Shown here piece after piece: positions 26,401 through 39,672 of a DNA stretch of 64,000 bases (its first letter is position 1; each line of letters starts with the position of its first letter). The notes beneath the pieces are model-generated. The model did no database searches and had not been told where the DNA came from. It saw only the letters and a program-made list of their open reading frames with translations. This DNA is from Membranipora membranacea. Taxonomy: Eukaryota > Bryozoa > Gymnolaemata > Cheilostomatida > Membraniporidae. The position numbers and the translations under genes are program-made. Where the stretch lies: assembly GCA_914767715.1 (NCBI GenBank), contig OU612070.1, positions 18,340,025 through 18,404,024 of the forward strand. Reading direction: 5' to 3'.

Positions 26401-27920
26401 CATCATTACATAAGACCCATTCAGTGGGTCAAGCCACTCCCAGGGTAGTCTCATGGGCTGCTAGGGTCAGAGCTAGCGTGCATTCTCCACATCTATCAAC
26501 ATTCATTCATCTATTTACCATATTTTATCTGGCTGCCGGTTATAGCAGTACCAATCTAGCCTTGTTGTCATGCGGCTACATTTTTGTTTTGGAAGTAGCC
26601 GGGTGACAAGGCTAGTACCAATCACCAATCGGTACGCAATGCAAATACACAAGGTGTGGTCTCATCTCATTAGAGAAAATAGTCTTCATTTGTTTTCTGG
26701 TTTTTTCCTGGTTAACTTTATTAGTGATGGTCTATATAGAAAGTTCTCGATTATCTTCAAAGTGTTATGTCAATGACATATCATGGGAAAAGTGTTCATT
26801 ATAAAGTCACTATAGTCGATAAACAATTTTCTCTAATTAATTCCCATTTGCATTAATGAATGCAAATAACCAAACAGCTAATTAAAATACCGACTATTCG
26901 ATAATAATTAATGTAAGAGCAAAGAACAGAGATGAAGACAAAACCTTCACTACGATAATGTCAGGTACCAGCCAGCAAACCGCTCAGCAATACAAAAACC
27001 TTGATGATGTAAATTTATTCTTCCATTTTTAATTTTCTCTTGAGACCGGGTTCATTTGGCGCAATGATATGATGTGATATGTGTACAAGAAATGTGAGAT
27101 TAAACCTTCCAGTCATGTATTAGATTATATTACATACAAAGGTCAAAATGCTGAGCTGCTCAACTCTTTTGACAAAAAAAAGTAAAAAAAATATTATTAC
27201 CAAGCGGTTGTAAGAAGAACCAGATAATATTGGGATGAATTAGTAGTCAGTTTAATAGGCTAGTACTGCAAAACTGAAAACCAGGTGCAAACAACAACGG
27301 ATGCAGATAAAGGGTGCATCAAACAAACTAAGACACAGCAGATATAGGGGTATCTGTTAATGGCTCCTATATTATTTTTATATATATATATATATATACT
27401 TTATATCGGCATAACCTCATATGAATATTCCAAATGATCTACCTATGCATTAAAACCTCCATAGGTGATAAATTAGGGCTATGTTATTTTTTCTATGACC
27501 TCCGGGTCTCTATGACCTCTGGGTCCATGTGACCACCAGGTCTATGGGCTATTTAGGTGAAGGTGTAACTCTTGGATGGGATTTTTTCAATCTCATAAAT
27601 TAAAATCGGCTGCGATCAGTTTGTGGATGAACTGTTGGTATAGGGTGGTAATATTCAAACCGAAATGATAATTGAATGGAAAAGAGTAAACATCAAACAA
27701 TGGTTTTTACTTTACAACTAGAGATCTTTCATGAATTCATCGAGGACCTGCATAACAGAGTAAGAAACATACTGATAAGATTATCTTATACTTCCTGACC
27801 TGCAAAATCTGACAAAAGAGCTGGCAAGTATTCAGTATATGATAAACATTCTACTCTTGGAGTCACATGCAGTTATAATTATTTATCCATGAGCTGGAGA
27901 CAGACTAAATCGACCTGTAA
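23422..27920. other. intergenic region, no gene seen
   Basis: AT-rich DNA without convincing exons on either strand. It contains short ATTT-rich stretches near 24040, an (AT)n run at 27379-27400 and a small imperfect tandem repeat at 27493-27547. Confidence 0.6.
27493..27547. repeat. short imperfect tandem repeat
   Basis: Three diverged units of about 18 bp, of the form CTATGACCTCCGGGTCT, lie head to tail. No coding sense is apparent. Confidence 0.75.
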
Positions 27921-28405
27921 TAGACAGTTTTCTGAGCGCTGATTTAGGCCTCAATTCGGAGTTGTCCTCTCCTCTCCGGTTTGGTACTTTTAACCCACGC
28001 CGCATAGGAAAAACGTGCTGAAAAGAGGGTTATTTTGAAAACCGCTTATAAAAGGATAAAAATTATTTTTGATTCAGAGAAAACTCATATGGACATAGTT
28101 TGGGAAACAATTTTAGTATTTGGATAGTCAATTATAGCATTTTCTGCCTGTTTTGCGGTCACGAGTTTAGTCACTAAAATTAAGATTTATCAGCATTCTA
28201 GCCTCCAATGATTTGGAAAACCTGTCTCCCATGGTTTTCAATGGTGCAGACTCTGAATCAAAAATCATTTTTATCCTAACATAAGCGGTTTTCAAGATAA
28301 CCCTCTTTCAGCAGTTTTTTCCTATGCGGCGTGGGTTAAAAGTACCAAACTGGAGAGAGGACAACTCCGAATTGGGGCATAAATAAGAGCTCAGAAAACT
28401 GTCTA
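27921..28405. mobile_element. non-autonomous DNA transposon (MITE) with about 158-bp terminal inverted repeats
   Basis: The left arm 27921-28079 and right arm 28251-28405 are inverted copies of each other with roughly nine in ten bases matching. Both start TAGACAGTTTTCTGAGC when read inward. The outermost TA on each side could be a TA target-site duplication, which would fit the Tc1/mariner superfamily. The 170-bp centre encodes nothing. A diverged fragment of the arm lies at 53838-53905. It sits just downstream of the LRR gene's 3' end. Confidence 0.88.
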
Positions 28406-28679
28406 CAAGAAGGGAGATATAAATGAGCAATCCAATCAAAGAAGAAAAAAGTGCACTAACAATTATAAAACTAATGGGCAAAAAATGATCTACATTTCCC
28501 TCTTAAGTCAAGTCTTTAGGAATTCCCAGAATAATATTCTATACTGCGGCTCATCCTCCTGGGAGCCCCGATATTAGATGTGATATCAGCACCGTCCATT
28601 ATCGTCTTCCTCACGCTTTCTGCTCATTGTTTTCTTTAGGAGTGTAAACAAAAAAGGCTCTTATAGTTCAGTATAATAT

Positions 28680-31600
28680 CTATTCTGTGACTGCTGCTGA
28701 CGTGATGTCATCCTCGCTGTCGTTACCATCGCTGCCAGGAGAATCAGCTACTTTATTTTTTGCCTCTTTCATAAAAATAGACATTACCTCTTCCATAGCC
28801 TCCCAGGCTTCTTCTCGTGTGAGCTTCTGAAAGTCGAGCTCTTCTACTCTCCCTTCTCGTCTCGCTTTCTCTTCAGCCTAAAACAGCATCAAATATCACA
28901 AACATTAACATCACAAACATTAGTATCACTAACAATATCCTTATATGAACTATATTAAAGACGAGAACAAACATAATTTGGGGAACAAAAAAGTTGATTT
29001 TGTACCTTGCGTTGCTCTTCCTCCTCTAACATGGCGATCTCTTTAAGTAGAGCTCTCCTCAGAAGTTTGTGCTCTTTATCTCCAGTAACTAACTCTCTAA
29101 AATAATATCAATATAAACAATATCTGTCAGCTGCTGATCTGGGGGTCATAGGTCAGATATGGGTATGACATCATCAGAGCCCTAAAACTATGGACATAAC
29201 ATAACGGAACATTCCCCATATCTGGACAAGGTCTCACCAATAAAAAGTGCACTCTAAGCGATAATACTTTGGCTATCTCATGCCTATAAATTAAGTTTAT
29301 TATCTCGCTTACACACAGGTATGATGACCTCATTGAATGATGAATAATTAAGGTAAAATTAAATTCCACATTAATCTTGAAAATGTACTTTTTAGGATAT
29401 AGGAATACAAATATGTTTTTATTGATTCTTATAATAGCATCTATTTTTTCGTGTGAAATTTTTGACTTGTTACAAGATTTATAGAGGTGGGGGAGTGGAG
29501 ATAAATGGATCGACAACACATCACAGAGTAAGGATATATCCGTACTCTGTGAACACATGCTAGCTAGGGCAATAAATCTCCACTTTTTACACCACAAGAT
29601 GGATGTTGGTGTGTATGACGTGATAATGAGCCCTGGTTTCTCCATATGCTGTGAAATAGTAGGGCTAAATGTGTGGGCGTGTAGTGATTCTCACATAGGC
29701 AACCACCAGAACTAAATATAACAGCTCTAGAGTCTGACAAATTAGGACGAAGATGACACATCACTAGACAAATTTGTAATTATAACATTAATCTATAATT
29801 ACTCCAACTACATTGTTGCTTGCAGTAAATAATTGAGCAAATAGAGGCCAGCGGCAGACTTAAATCTAAGGACATCACCGAACCTAACTGTGGGAGGATC
29901 ATAGTGATTGCAAAACGATATGATACTATAGCCTAAGGTTCTTCAAAGAATAAAAAGTTGTTGATAAGGGGCTATATTAGAGGATTTGTCCAAAGGCGAT
30001 GAATAAGATGCTGGAGCTAAGACTAGCAGAAGCGGGATTTCCCACTCATGGTGGTAGCTACAATGATCTCATCCCTTTAGTTAGTTTATTAGCAATGATA
30101 TCATATCACCAGAATTGACCATTTTGTTGTAAAAATTGATAACTAAATATTGCTTGACTTACAAACATTACCCAACATTGGGAAATACAAACATAATTTC
30201 ATAGCTTGTAACATGAACAATCTGTGGGGATGTTACTTCAAGCGTTGGATTATTCATTAAATAGGATATACCCACCTTGTACATGTCATGCAAGAGGTTA
30301 AAGGAATTTAACTAAATATACTAGTATTGATTTAACTGCATACGAAGAGAAATCATGAAATGAGAAGATTTTGTGAAGCTTCATTGTGATAACGTGGATG
30401 GGTATACCATTTTTGACTAGCAGAAACATATCAATGTGATACTCGGGTTGGTCGGAAAGCAGTGCGCTGTAACCACATTAACTCAACATGAGGGTTCCAG
30501 CAAAAAAAATTGATTGGGGAACTGGAAGAAGCTAGTTCTAGAAGAAGGAACACTAAGGGTAAAGCCCCTAAATAAAGCGGTAGCGGGAGTTTGTGTAGGT
30601 AGACCATAGTCTAAGCATTGCACTGGGATAACACTATGCTAGCTGTAATACCTTTCTCCATTTGATAATGCTGGTTGAATTCTAAAGTTAGTACAGTGTA
30701 AATAATTATAGTATCAAATAGCTCAGCAAAACACCAGCCCTCATATTTCGTAATACATACAGAGCCATTGGACCTCACATCATTTGACTAGTTATTAGTA
30801 GTTATGCTAATGGTGGCAGTTTACTTGTCATGTAAACTATCACGACAATCAGTAACAAGCAATATTTCATGATTTCCGGCAGCAAGCTTTATCCGAATGA
30901 GATTATAACCACATATTAAATCCTATTTTTAAATAATTAGTAAAACAACATGTTAGCCAAAGGTGCTAACTATGAAACCGGCTCAGTTAGTCTACACTAG
31001 GACTGATTTACCAAATATGAGACAAGAGAAGATAATAACAACTCACTGAAAGTCTATATCGCCACTCTGATCAGTGTCCAGTAGTCTTATAGTTCTCTCT
31101 ATGTCAGCATCAGATAACTGTATCTTGTATTTCTAAATAAAGTTACAAACAATACGATCAGTGGTTTGAAATAAGATCAAGTTACAATTATCAGTCTATT
31201 TATATCTAAACTGAAAACCTTCAGATTTGAATCCTTTTTGGATTGGTGTTTCACTGTCTTTCCAGCTTGTCAGCATATAAGGACAGCTAATACACCACCA
31301 GGGGTCCAAGCAATGGGCTATGTAGGATTCGTTAAACAGAGGTTGAATGGTAGGAGCTTGTGGGATACATGACTCCGAGTAGTAAAAAGCTGGCTTGATA
31401 GGGACCTCAGGTGTATAAATTCTTCCCATGCTATAGATAGATCTTCCAAGAAAAACTGCCAAGTGCTTTCATCAGCAAACACAAGACTGACATGGGGCAC
31501 TGAGGGATCATACTAAGAAAAGACTGACATACGGCACTGAGGTATCATACTTAGAAAAGGCTGATGTAGGGTACGGAGGGAGAATACTTAGAAAAGGCTG

Positions 31601-34600
31601 ATGTAGGGTACGGAGGGAGAATACTAAGAAAAGGCTGAAGTAGGGCAGGGAAGGAGAATACTAAGAAAAGCCTGTCATAAGGCACTGAGGGAGCACGTCA
31701 ACAGAAGCCATCAGATTAAGGGCTAACACCTTCAACAATGTACCAGCACAATATGTTTTAACGCAGAGTGGCCTTGCTCTGGCTTACGCAAAGTAAACAG
31801 GAATCTTGTCTTACAATTCCCTATGGCATAAGCAAATCATTGAAGATTACAGTATAATGACATGAGGAAGTGGATACGACACCATGAAACAGAAGATGCC
31901 GGAAAATATACAGTATCAAGGGTGTAACAAAATAAATAGTGTAACCAGAGACTATAGATATATCTATATATCTATAGTCTCTGGTGTAACAACGTAAATA
32001 ACGAAATAACGGAAATAACATAAAAACATACAGTCTTACACAAATACAATATCTTCGTCATCGTATAATCACGATTTTAATTACGAGAGCATTGGTTGTT
32101 GGTCATTGTTTACTTCATGGAGGATACAGTGCAATGTTTTGTAAACACCCTTAATTTGAGAGTACTGTTAATTTGTCAATGTGCCTATCACTGAGTGAGG
32201 TTAGAATTGTAAATACTCAATTTTGATATGAATATCTGGACAGGATAACGACCATCCATTACATGTAACAGATGGGAATCTGATGGGGGACAATTTGTCT
32301 TTGTGGACAAAAATAGATTAAAGAGAGCAGTTTGACCCTCATGCTTTTGGTACATTTATATTTTAAATGACACGAAAAATGTGACATATTGGGAAATTGG
32401 TCGGTGGTCACAATAGAAATAGCTATTTATATCAATAGTAAGTATGCCTTTTATTTCAGTAGTTGATAGTGTATTTTATAACTAATATTCCCGTTAGGCA
32501 TGTATTCCTAGTTTAGGAGATCCTGAAGTTGGTAATTAGATGTAATGTTTATGATAATAACTGATATTATCTTCTTACCACACAGCCTTCTTTGAACTCT
32601 TCGAATGTGAGAGTCTGGGAGTTATCTCTGTCCAGATGGCGGAAGAAGTCGATTAGTCTGAATCCTTTTTCGGTCATGAATTTCTTGATCTTAGTGATGG
32701 GGTTCTTCATAAGAAGTGCTTTCAGCATGGCCTTTCTATCTATTTTAGCCTTTTAAACACAAACAGTTCAACAAAGTATGATCAGTGTCAAACATAATAT
32801 AAGCTAGAGCAATAGACAGTTGTTCACTATATGTGACAGCCACACTCAATGTTCAAGTCAAGACACACTGCATACATTCATTACCAAGGTCAGGGCTTGT
32901 CAAGCATACATAGCAGTCAAATAAGCCTTTATACTGACACCAAGACCACCCAGAGTGAGAAAGCCAAGCTTCACTGTCACCACGTTGCTTACTTACTACA
33001 CATTTAACACTAACAGTGCGGCTCAATAACAGACTAAAAAAGTGTCATATGTAAAATATATTACACTGTTGACATGATAATAAAGTTGAATTCCAAGTTT
33101 CACAGGACAATAAAAGAGAGTCAGGGAAAATCATACTGGTGAGACCCAAAAATTGACGGCTTGTGCTGTAATGGACAGAAATCTGAAAATAGAAGACTGA
33201 GTCACAGGGGTCGACTAGAAATATACTAACGTCTGGCTTGTCAGGCTGAAAAATGTATTGAGTACATGATATAATAGGTGAATTTTTTTATTGAGCAATA
33301 TGAACAATATACAGATGACACAAAGCATGAAGCTTTGATCATGATCTTAGCAGTTTTAACAATATTTAGAACAATGAAAATACTATATCAGAAGTTATCC
33401 TTCCCAAAGCTAGATTAGAAAATGAGAAGGGCCTTTGACGTAATCTGAGTCATATGTTGTGGACATGAAAATGGGCATGCTGCTGAAAATTGCTGAACGT
33501 CCACAACACAAGTTTGTCAAGACAAGCTAGATCAACATCTGATTTAGCGTGTTCTTGTGATTTTGAGTCAATACATGTGGATTAGTTCTTCAACACCACA
33601 CTGATGTTTGATGCTCGATGAAAATCCAACTCCAACAGCTCTGACAAACTATACACATATATGTAGTCTTTTCTTTACCACTGAGACGGTGAAAGTTCGA
33701 GATCAGATTTACTTTGGGCAAAAATACCAACAGTTCATGATAGAAATGTTCAATATCCTCTCAGGGGAGTATTATATCAATAAATTTAACTTTTTAGCAC
33801 ATAATGAAACCACTATTGTGTGAACCAGTGTGCAAATTGACACAAATCATATCAGGCCTAAGCTCTATCATGGCGGCTAATAACAATGAAACTTATACTA
33901 GTAATGTGTGATGCTGATAAAACATCTGTTTATCCTAAATTTGAGTATCATATAATTAGTAACACCTACCTTCTTCTTGAATTCTGCCTCCATTGATCCG
34001 TGAATGACCATAAAGCCTTTCCTTTCTTGCATCATTTTCTTTTTCATACCGATGAAGTCAGGGTTGACGTACACTTCAGACAAGTCTACTGTTGTGATGA
34101 CGGAGTTCTCGTTACCCATAACAGCTGCTAAGACACCCAGAGCCCCAGCTGCTGTGATAGGGTTATATCCCATCTGATGAATAACAGAGAAGGGTTAACT
34201 TCTCATCGGCGGATGAGATTTCATCTTGTATGTCATATCATCCAGTGGAACGATTAAAGAATGAAACACTGGTATATGTATAAGCAAGCTTCACATCACT
34301 CTCTCAAGACAAAAAAAAAACAAGCCGAAAATATGCTTTTTATCTGATTTGTAGACATAATGTAATAATTCTCATAAAATGTGGGTCATGCTCATGGTAA
34401 TTGGTGACATGATAGGAAATATTTAAGGGTACACTTCCACCCTCCCTGCTCTCAATGGCAGGCAGGTAAAATTGTGGTACAACACTGAGAGTTGTCTCCA
34501 ACCAGCAAATGAGAAGACAACTACATAGACTCACCCTGATCGTGACTAGAACATCATTGCAGTTGATACCCCTGCCCAGAGCAATGGCACCTTGTAGAGG

Positions 34601-37600
34601 TATTCTGTTGTGACTAAGATCTAGCTCCATTAGTGTTCTATTATGTATGAGGGCCTGTGCCATTGCCTTAGCTCCTTCCAGACCAAACCCATTCATCCGC
34701 AAATTAAGATTTTTCAACCCAACATTTTCCTGTGAAATTAAGAAAAAACAATTTTCAGGAAAATTGCAATCTGTCACTTGCTGTCATTTATGCAATTCAA
34801 ATACAGAATTTTGTACTCAAGATATCCATAGTGCTATATCCATAGTGCATATCCATATCACAAATAATATTTTGAAAAGAAATTCAGTTCAACATTATAA
34901 AACATTAATTAATGATAGTGGCTTATGATGTGGGAGTAGTAAATAGTGCATTATACAAACAGATGTAAATATTACTACTGCCAACTACCAATGATAACTA
35001 GAAAAAAAACTGTCAGCTTTCTAGAAAGATAATTGGAGGGAGTGATTTTTGTGGGTCTGTAAATACCTCTGTAGCCGCTTTTTCAGACTGGGCCTGTTTT
35101 GATATTAAAGCAGTTTCGTTCACAATGAAACGTTAGAATGGACTGGATTGTGCTTCAAATGCTTTGCTCAGTACATTGAAACAAACGTTTTAAAAAAACT
35201 TGATCAATTCCATGATACCAATATCAACGGGTCTAAATTTATCAAAGAAACAGGATTGAATCATCAGGGTTTTTGATGGCCACATCATGTGACATAGTTA
35301 TAAATGAGTTTTTCATGATCCTGCTATTCAGAGCTTTCCAATAGTATATAAAACACATAACTTTTTGACGCGTTACAATACCTAAACATAGCAGTTGGAA
35401 GACTCAAAGCTTCATCATTAATCAGTATGGGGGGTGTCTCATTTCATTGGACAGTTGTACCAATCACCTACCTTCATACCATCTGAGATACACAAAGCAC
35501 CCTGTGTTCTGAATAAATTCCAACTTAGATCTAGTAGATGTAATGTGTCATTATTAGACAGGGCATCCTTAAAAGCCTGACCTGCCCCATCTCCAAACTT
35601 GTTGTAGCTTAAATAAAGTCTTTTCAAAGTGATATTTTTCTACAAAACAAATTTATCATACATTAAAAGTAGCAAGAGAAAGCTATCAGCAACAGACAGC
35701 CGAAACAAGATATATACATGAGTGAAAAGGCAACTTAGACTTACAGTTATATTATGAATACTGGCTTAGTGCACTGATTGAAGCATAACTGCAACACTAT
35801 TATCCGATATTATTATTCTTCAATACTTTTTTACCTCATAATTCATAACCAGTATTAATTATAATTAACTCTGTGTTTAACTTTGGTAGTAAGCATATGT
35901 TTTTTTTTGCTGTTTTCAGAGGTCAACAAGTTACATATAATTGAATTCTTTTTGTTATCTGTACACTTCTAAGAAAACCTCTATAAATAAATAAATAAAT
36001 AATATGCCTGACAACTATTTCACTGTCATATTGTACCTGATTAGTTGCTCAGATGTTCTCTGGTCGACATATATAATTCACTAACCTGCAGCATATCACT
36101 AAAATCTTGAGCTTCGTGATCAGTGAAAGAATTTCCTGATAAATCTAGTGTAGTAATTCTATTGTTTGTGCTCATCTGCTGGCATAGACATAAGGCACCT
36201 TCTCTACCAATACTGTTCTCCGCTAAATTCTAGGTAGAATGTTTGAAAAGAGATTAAGGAGTTGTGTTCTTTTAAGGCAAGAGAAAGTAACTCACATAAC
36301 ATATATCACAATTATAATTTATGTTTGAAGGGTTTGAGTAACCTTGTGATACTTCACCTTTCCCTAAAATATAACAGTTGATCAATATGTCCTTATTCAA
36401 TTTCAATATTTGACATCTTCCATACATCATCTCACAGATCGATCACATTAAGCTCTGTGATTAACTTACTAGATCAGTGATATATAGATTTTCTGTGAGC
36501 ATCTCGCACATTGCTACTGCTCCCTCCGCTTCGATGTCGTTACCCTCCAGGTTTAACTCTGTTATATGTGTATTTCTCTGAAGAAGAGTGAAATACATAC
36601 ATCATGATTGAGAGCTTCATTGAGATAACAGTAGAGTTACGGACAAGCTTTCACCTTAATCAGATCATATTCATAACTAACAGCTGTAATAACAGAATGT
36701 TCCAATTGATATTTCTACAAAACTGAAACTGAAAAGTCAAGTCTGGAAAACAATCTGTAATCTAGATAAAGATTGTCGAATGAAGAGAATAGAAATGCTA
36801 TAATGTAGGATTCTCACCTCTAGTGGTATACATAGGGCAGTAGCTCCACGATGGCCCAGACCGTGGTATCTCATCACAAACTTAGCCTGATCCTGATACC
36901 TAAGGAAGAACTTAACAGGGACGACTCCCATCTCCTCACAGCACCTCACATAGTGTATCACTCCACTAGTGTCATGTTTAACCAGACGAGCTCTTTCTTT
37001 GTGGTACGACTCTAATTAAGCACACCAAAATAACCAAGTAACATGAGAATGTGATTACATAGAATACATATTTATGCTGTTTTTTTCTCTTCTTTACACT
37101 TGGTCTTATTTGACCGCGCCATTTAACTAGCCCCTTAGGAAACTACACAGCTGGCACAACATTTAGCCATATTTTCTGACCGGTGTGCTGTGTTAGGGCT
37201 GGAATATAGCGACAATATGAAAGAAGCCTGTATTACATCACTAGGAGATGTAGAGAACACGCCACAGTACTGAATGCACTAATCAGACTAATACTCAGAC
37301 ATACTCTGTTCAATTCAACGTGTAAGTTTCAATGCAATCAACAAGAGAGCTGATTGTGGAAGAAAAATTGGATTATGCCTCAAATATGTTGAGATTATAT
37401 TTATCAAGCCTTAGAATTGATTGGACAATGAAAAATAAGTATTAATTTGCTGACTATTTGCTTGCATAGTCAGCAAAATCATTCGATCAAACAAAAACAT
37501 TCGAGATGGATTAGGCAACACCAAATTAATTTCATATACAACTTTGGTGGTTATTTTATGGTTGAGGAATGAGGTAGAGGTTTCGCTTTTATACTTTTAC

Positions 37601-39672
37601 AATCTATGCTTCCCCTCCAGCCCTTTATAATATATACCCCTCTCCTGCCCTTTACATCATTTACCCCGTCCGGCCCTTCAATGACTCTGATGATACAATC
37701 TTCTCACCTTCATCATCCAGATCTGTATCATAGTCTTTCTCATCTTCTATATTAGTCCTATGTGTCTCTATAAGATGAGGTTCATTCTCTTGTTTACCTG
37801 AATGTAAAAACAGAACATGGCAAAGTGTGATAGTGTGACATATGTGACAAGAAAAGTCCAAGATTTTGAGCAGAAACTCCAAATTATTTATGTTTGGTTC
37901 GATCACACTGAGTGCGATGTAGAATGAGTTGAGGTGATTTATGACAGAACGAGTGATGAGATACTACATGTAAGATACTGAAGTGCCTTGCCAATCTACA
38001 TGCAGCACGCGAAAGTGTGATCATGTACCCATCAACATGAGATCAGTTTACAACAAGTAGTTCCCTACGAATACTTCGTTAGTACTAAAGTTTATTTGTC
38101 AATTCAAATCATTGAATTGAGTGAGAAGTTCATATTTCTACAGAGAGAGGACAACATGACAGCTTTACCAATATCAGAAATAGGGGGAGGGATTCGCCTC
38201 TCAACTTTATTTCTGTGTCTTTGTCTGATCGAGTCCTGAGGAAATATTTTATAATGTGTTCAGTTATTTATATTCTAGGTATGACATCATGTCGCCACAA
38301 CTTATAGATTGACAGAATACCTTTAGCGATTCGCTCGAGTTCTTGGACTAGTTCGGGGTTAATCTCACTGATTTCGTTAACCAGCTCTGTCAGGAAAGCC
38401 TTGGAATTCTCTAAATCTTCCCGCCGTGTAGCACGGGACGGGGTTCTCAGGAAATGTGCTGATCCCTGTTTTAAAATTAGGAAATCGGGTGTTGACAAGA
38501 CATACATTTACATGCTGTAAAATGGTTTGAAAAACAAATTTGCACAAAATATTAAGGCCTATTAATTCACACTTAAAAACATGTCAAAGGGCCGTGTGGC
38601 CTGATTAAACCCAATACTTCAAATCTAGCAATCACGGCAAAACTCCAAACTACCAAAAAATCCAGATAGCTAAATATGACTAACTATAACAGAAATTGAA
38701 ATAGAAATTGAAAAAACACACTCCTAAAATCTGGTGCTGTTGATTGATCAGGAGCCTTGGGGCATAGATGTAGTACAACCAGGCATGTTTCCCCTAAGCT
38801 AGCTACTCTACATTTGTTTTGCTGCCACAATAGAATTGAAGACACAAAAAGAATGCCTGGCAGCTTCATCAGGTTAGGAGTAGGGGGTGTATATGGTGTG
38901 TTGTATTAACATCTTGGGAAAAATGTTCATTGAAGTTGCCTAGTGAAGGCGAAATTTGCATAAATTTTTTAACTTAGTCTTGTGGTCACTAGGTTTGATA
39001 TGCAACTGTGAACAGGTTAGGGTCTGGAACTTTCACATTGAGGCATCGCTGATGTGCAGTAACCTCACTATGAAATCTACTCAACTTCTATCACAAAAAC
39101 GATAACACTATTAGAATTCATAAAAAGCTAAAATAACAAACTGTTGCAGCAGAAATATGTTGTGTTGTAAGAAAAACTGAGTTAAAATCTGTCCACTGTC
39201 CGCAGAGCACAAACGCCACAGATTAAAGCGAAGAGAAAAATTGTCACATTTTGCCAGCATTTAATGGTTGACTTCCAGACTTACCAAAAACGTCTTTCGT
39301 AGTTTCCGCTAAGATGCCAAAAAGGGAATAAAACTATACATGAATGAAAAGAAGTTAATAAGGAAACCCAAAAAACTGAGGGACAAGGTAAACGCAAGGG
39401 ACTCAAAATACACACTTTTGGGTTGAAGCAGGTTTTCAAAGTTCTTATAGGACAGTTATAGGGTAAGGATGCATGCAAAACATGGATGGCCCTCCCATAT
39501 CCATCTGGTCGCATGTTGACAGTGACTAGCAATACGTCACGTTTCATGCGCTAGACAAGAAAATCAACAATAGAATAGAATAGATGACTAGCAAAGAATT
39601 TACCTCATCATCCATCTGTACGGAGGAGTCGAAGGATGTACGATGAGAGGAGGCTGTCACCATACCATCCAT
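28680..39672 (-). CDS. leucine-rich-repeat (ribonuclease-inhibitor type) protein with C-terminal EF-hand pair, LRRC74-like
   Basis: Fourteen exons read right to left: 39604-39672, 38321-38465, 37708-37797, 36818-37011, 36470-36577, 36086-36229, 35472-35639, 34535-34729, 33970-34173, 33231-33245, 32579-32749, 31047-31132, 29006-29096 and 28680-28877 (stop 28680-28682). All joins keep phase, giving 625 residues. Seen: an acidic/charged N-terminal region; then LRRs of the RI type from about residue 145 to 410 (motifs such as LNLEGNDIEAEGA, LDLSGNSFTDHEA and LDLSWNLFRTQGA), each carried on phase-0 exons. EF-hand loops follow at 484-495 (DRDNSQTLTFEE) and 520-531 (DTDQSGDIDFQE), with all usual calcium-ligand positions filled. 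The tail is Glu/Lys-rich and helical. No signal peptide or membrane segment. Inference: a cytosolic calcium-sensing scaffold. Assignment to LRRC74 rests on the block HGLGHRGATAL before the LRRs. Its partners are unknown. Confidence 0.88.
31497..31695. repeat. minisatellite, about 37-bp unit, five copies
   Basis: Units containing TACTWAGAAAAGGCTGATGT repeat about every 37-39 bp inside the intron 31133-32578 of the LRR gene. The two middle copies are nearly identical and the outer ones are diverged, as in a tandem array expanding from its centre. Confidence 0.9.
31944..31985. repeat. perfect 20-bp inverted repeat with 2-nt loop
   Basis: The arm 31944-31963 (ACCAGAGACTATAGATATAT) is perfectly complementary to 31966-31985. 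It lies in the same LRR-gene intron as the 37-bp minisatellite. Confidence 0.95.

Noticed and set aside
29127-29645. Longest minus-strand ORF outside the genes' exons (172 codons)
   Set aside because: It lies wholly in an LRR-gene intron, has irregular composition, no domain resemblance and no good start context. It is most likely chance.
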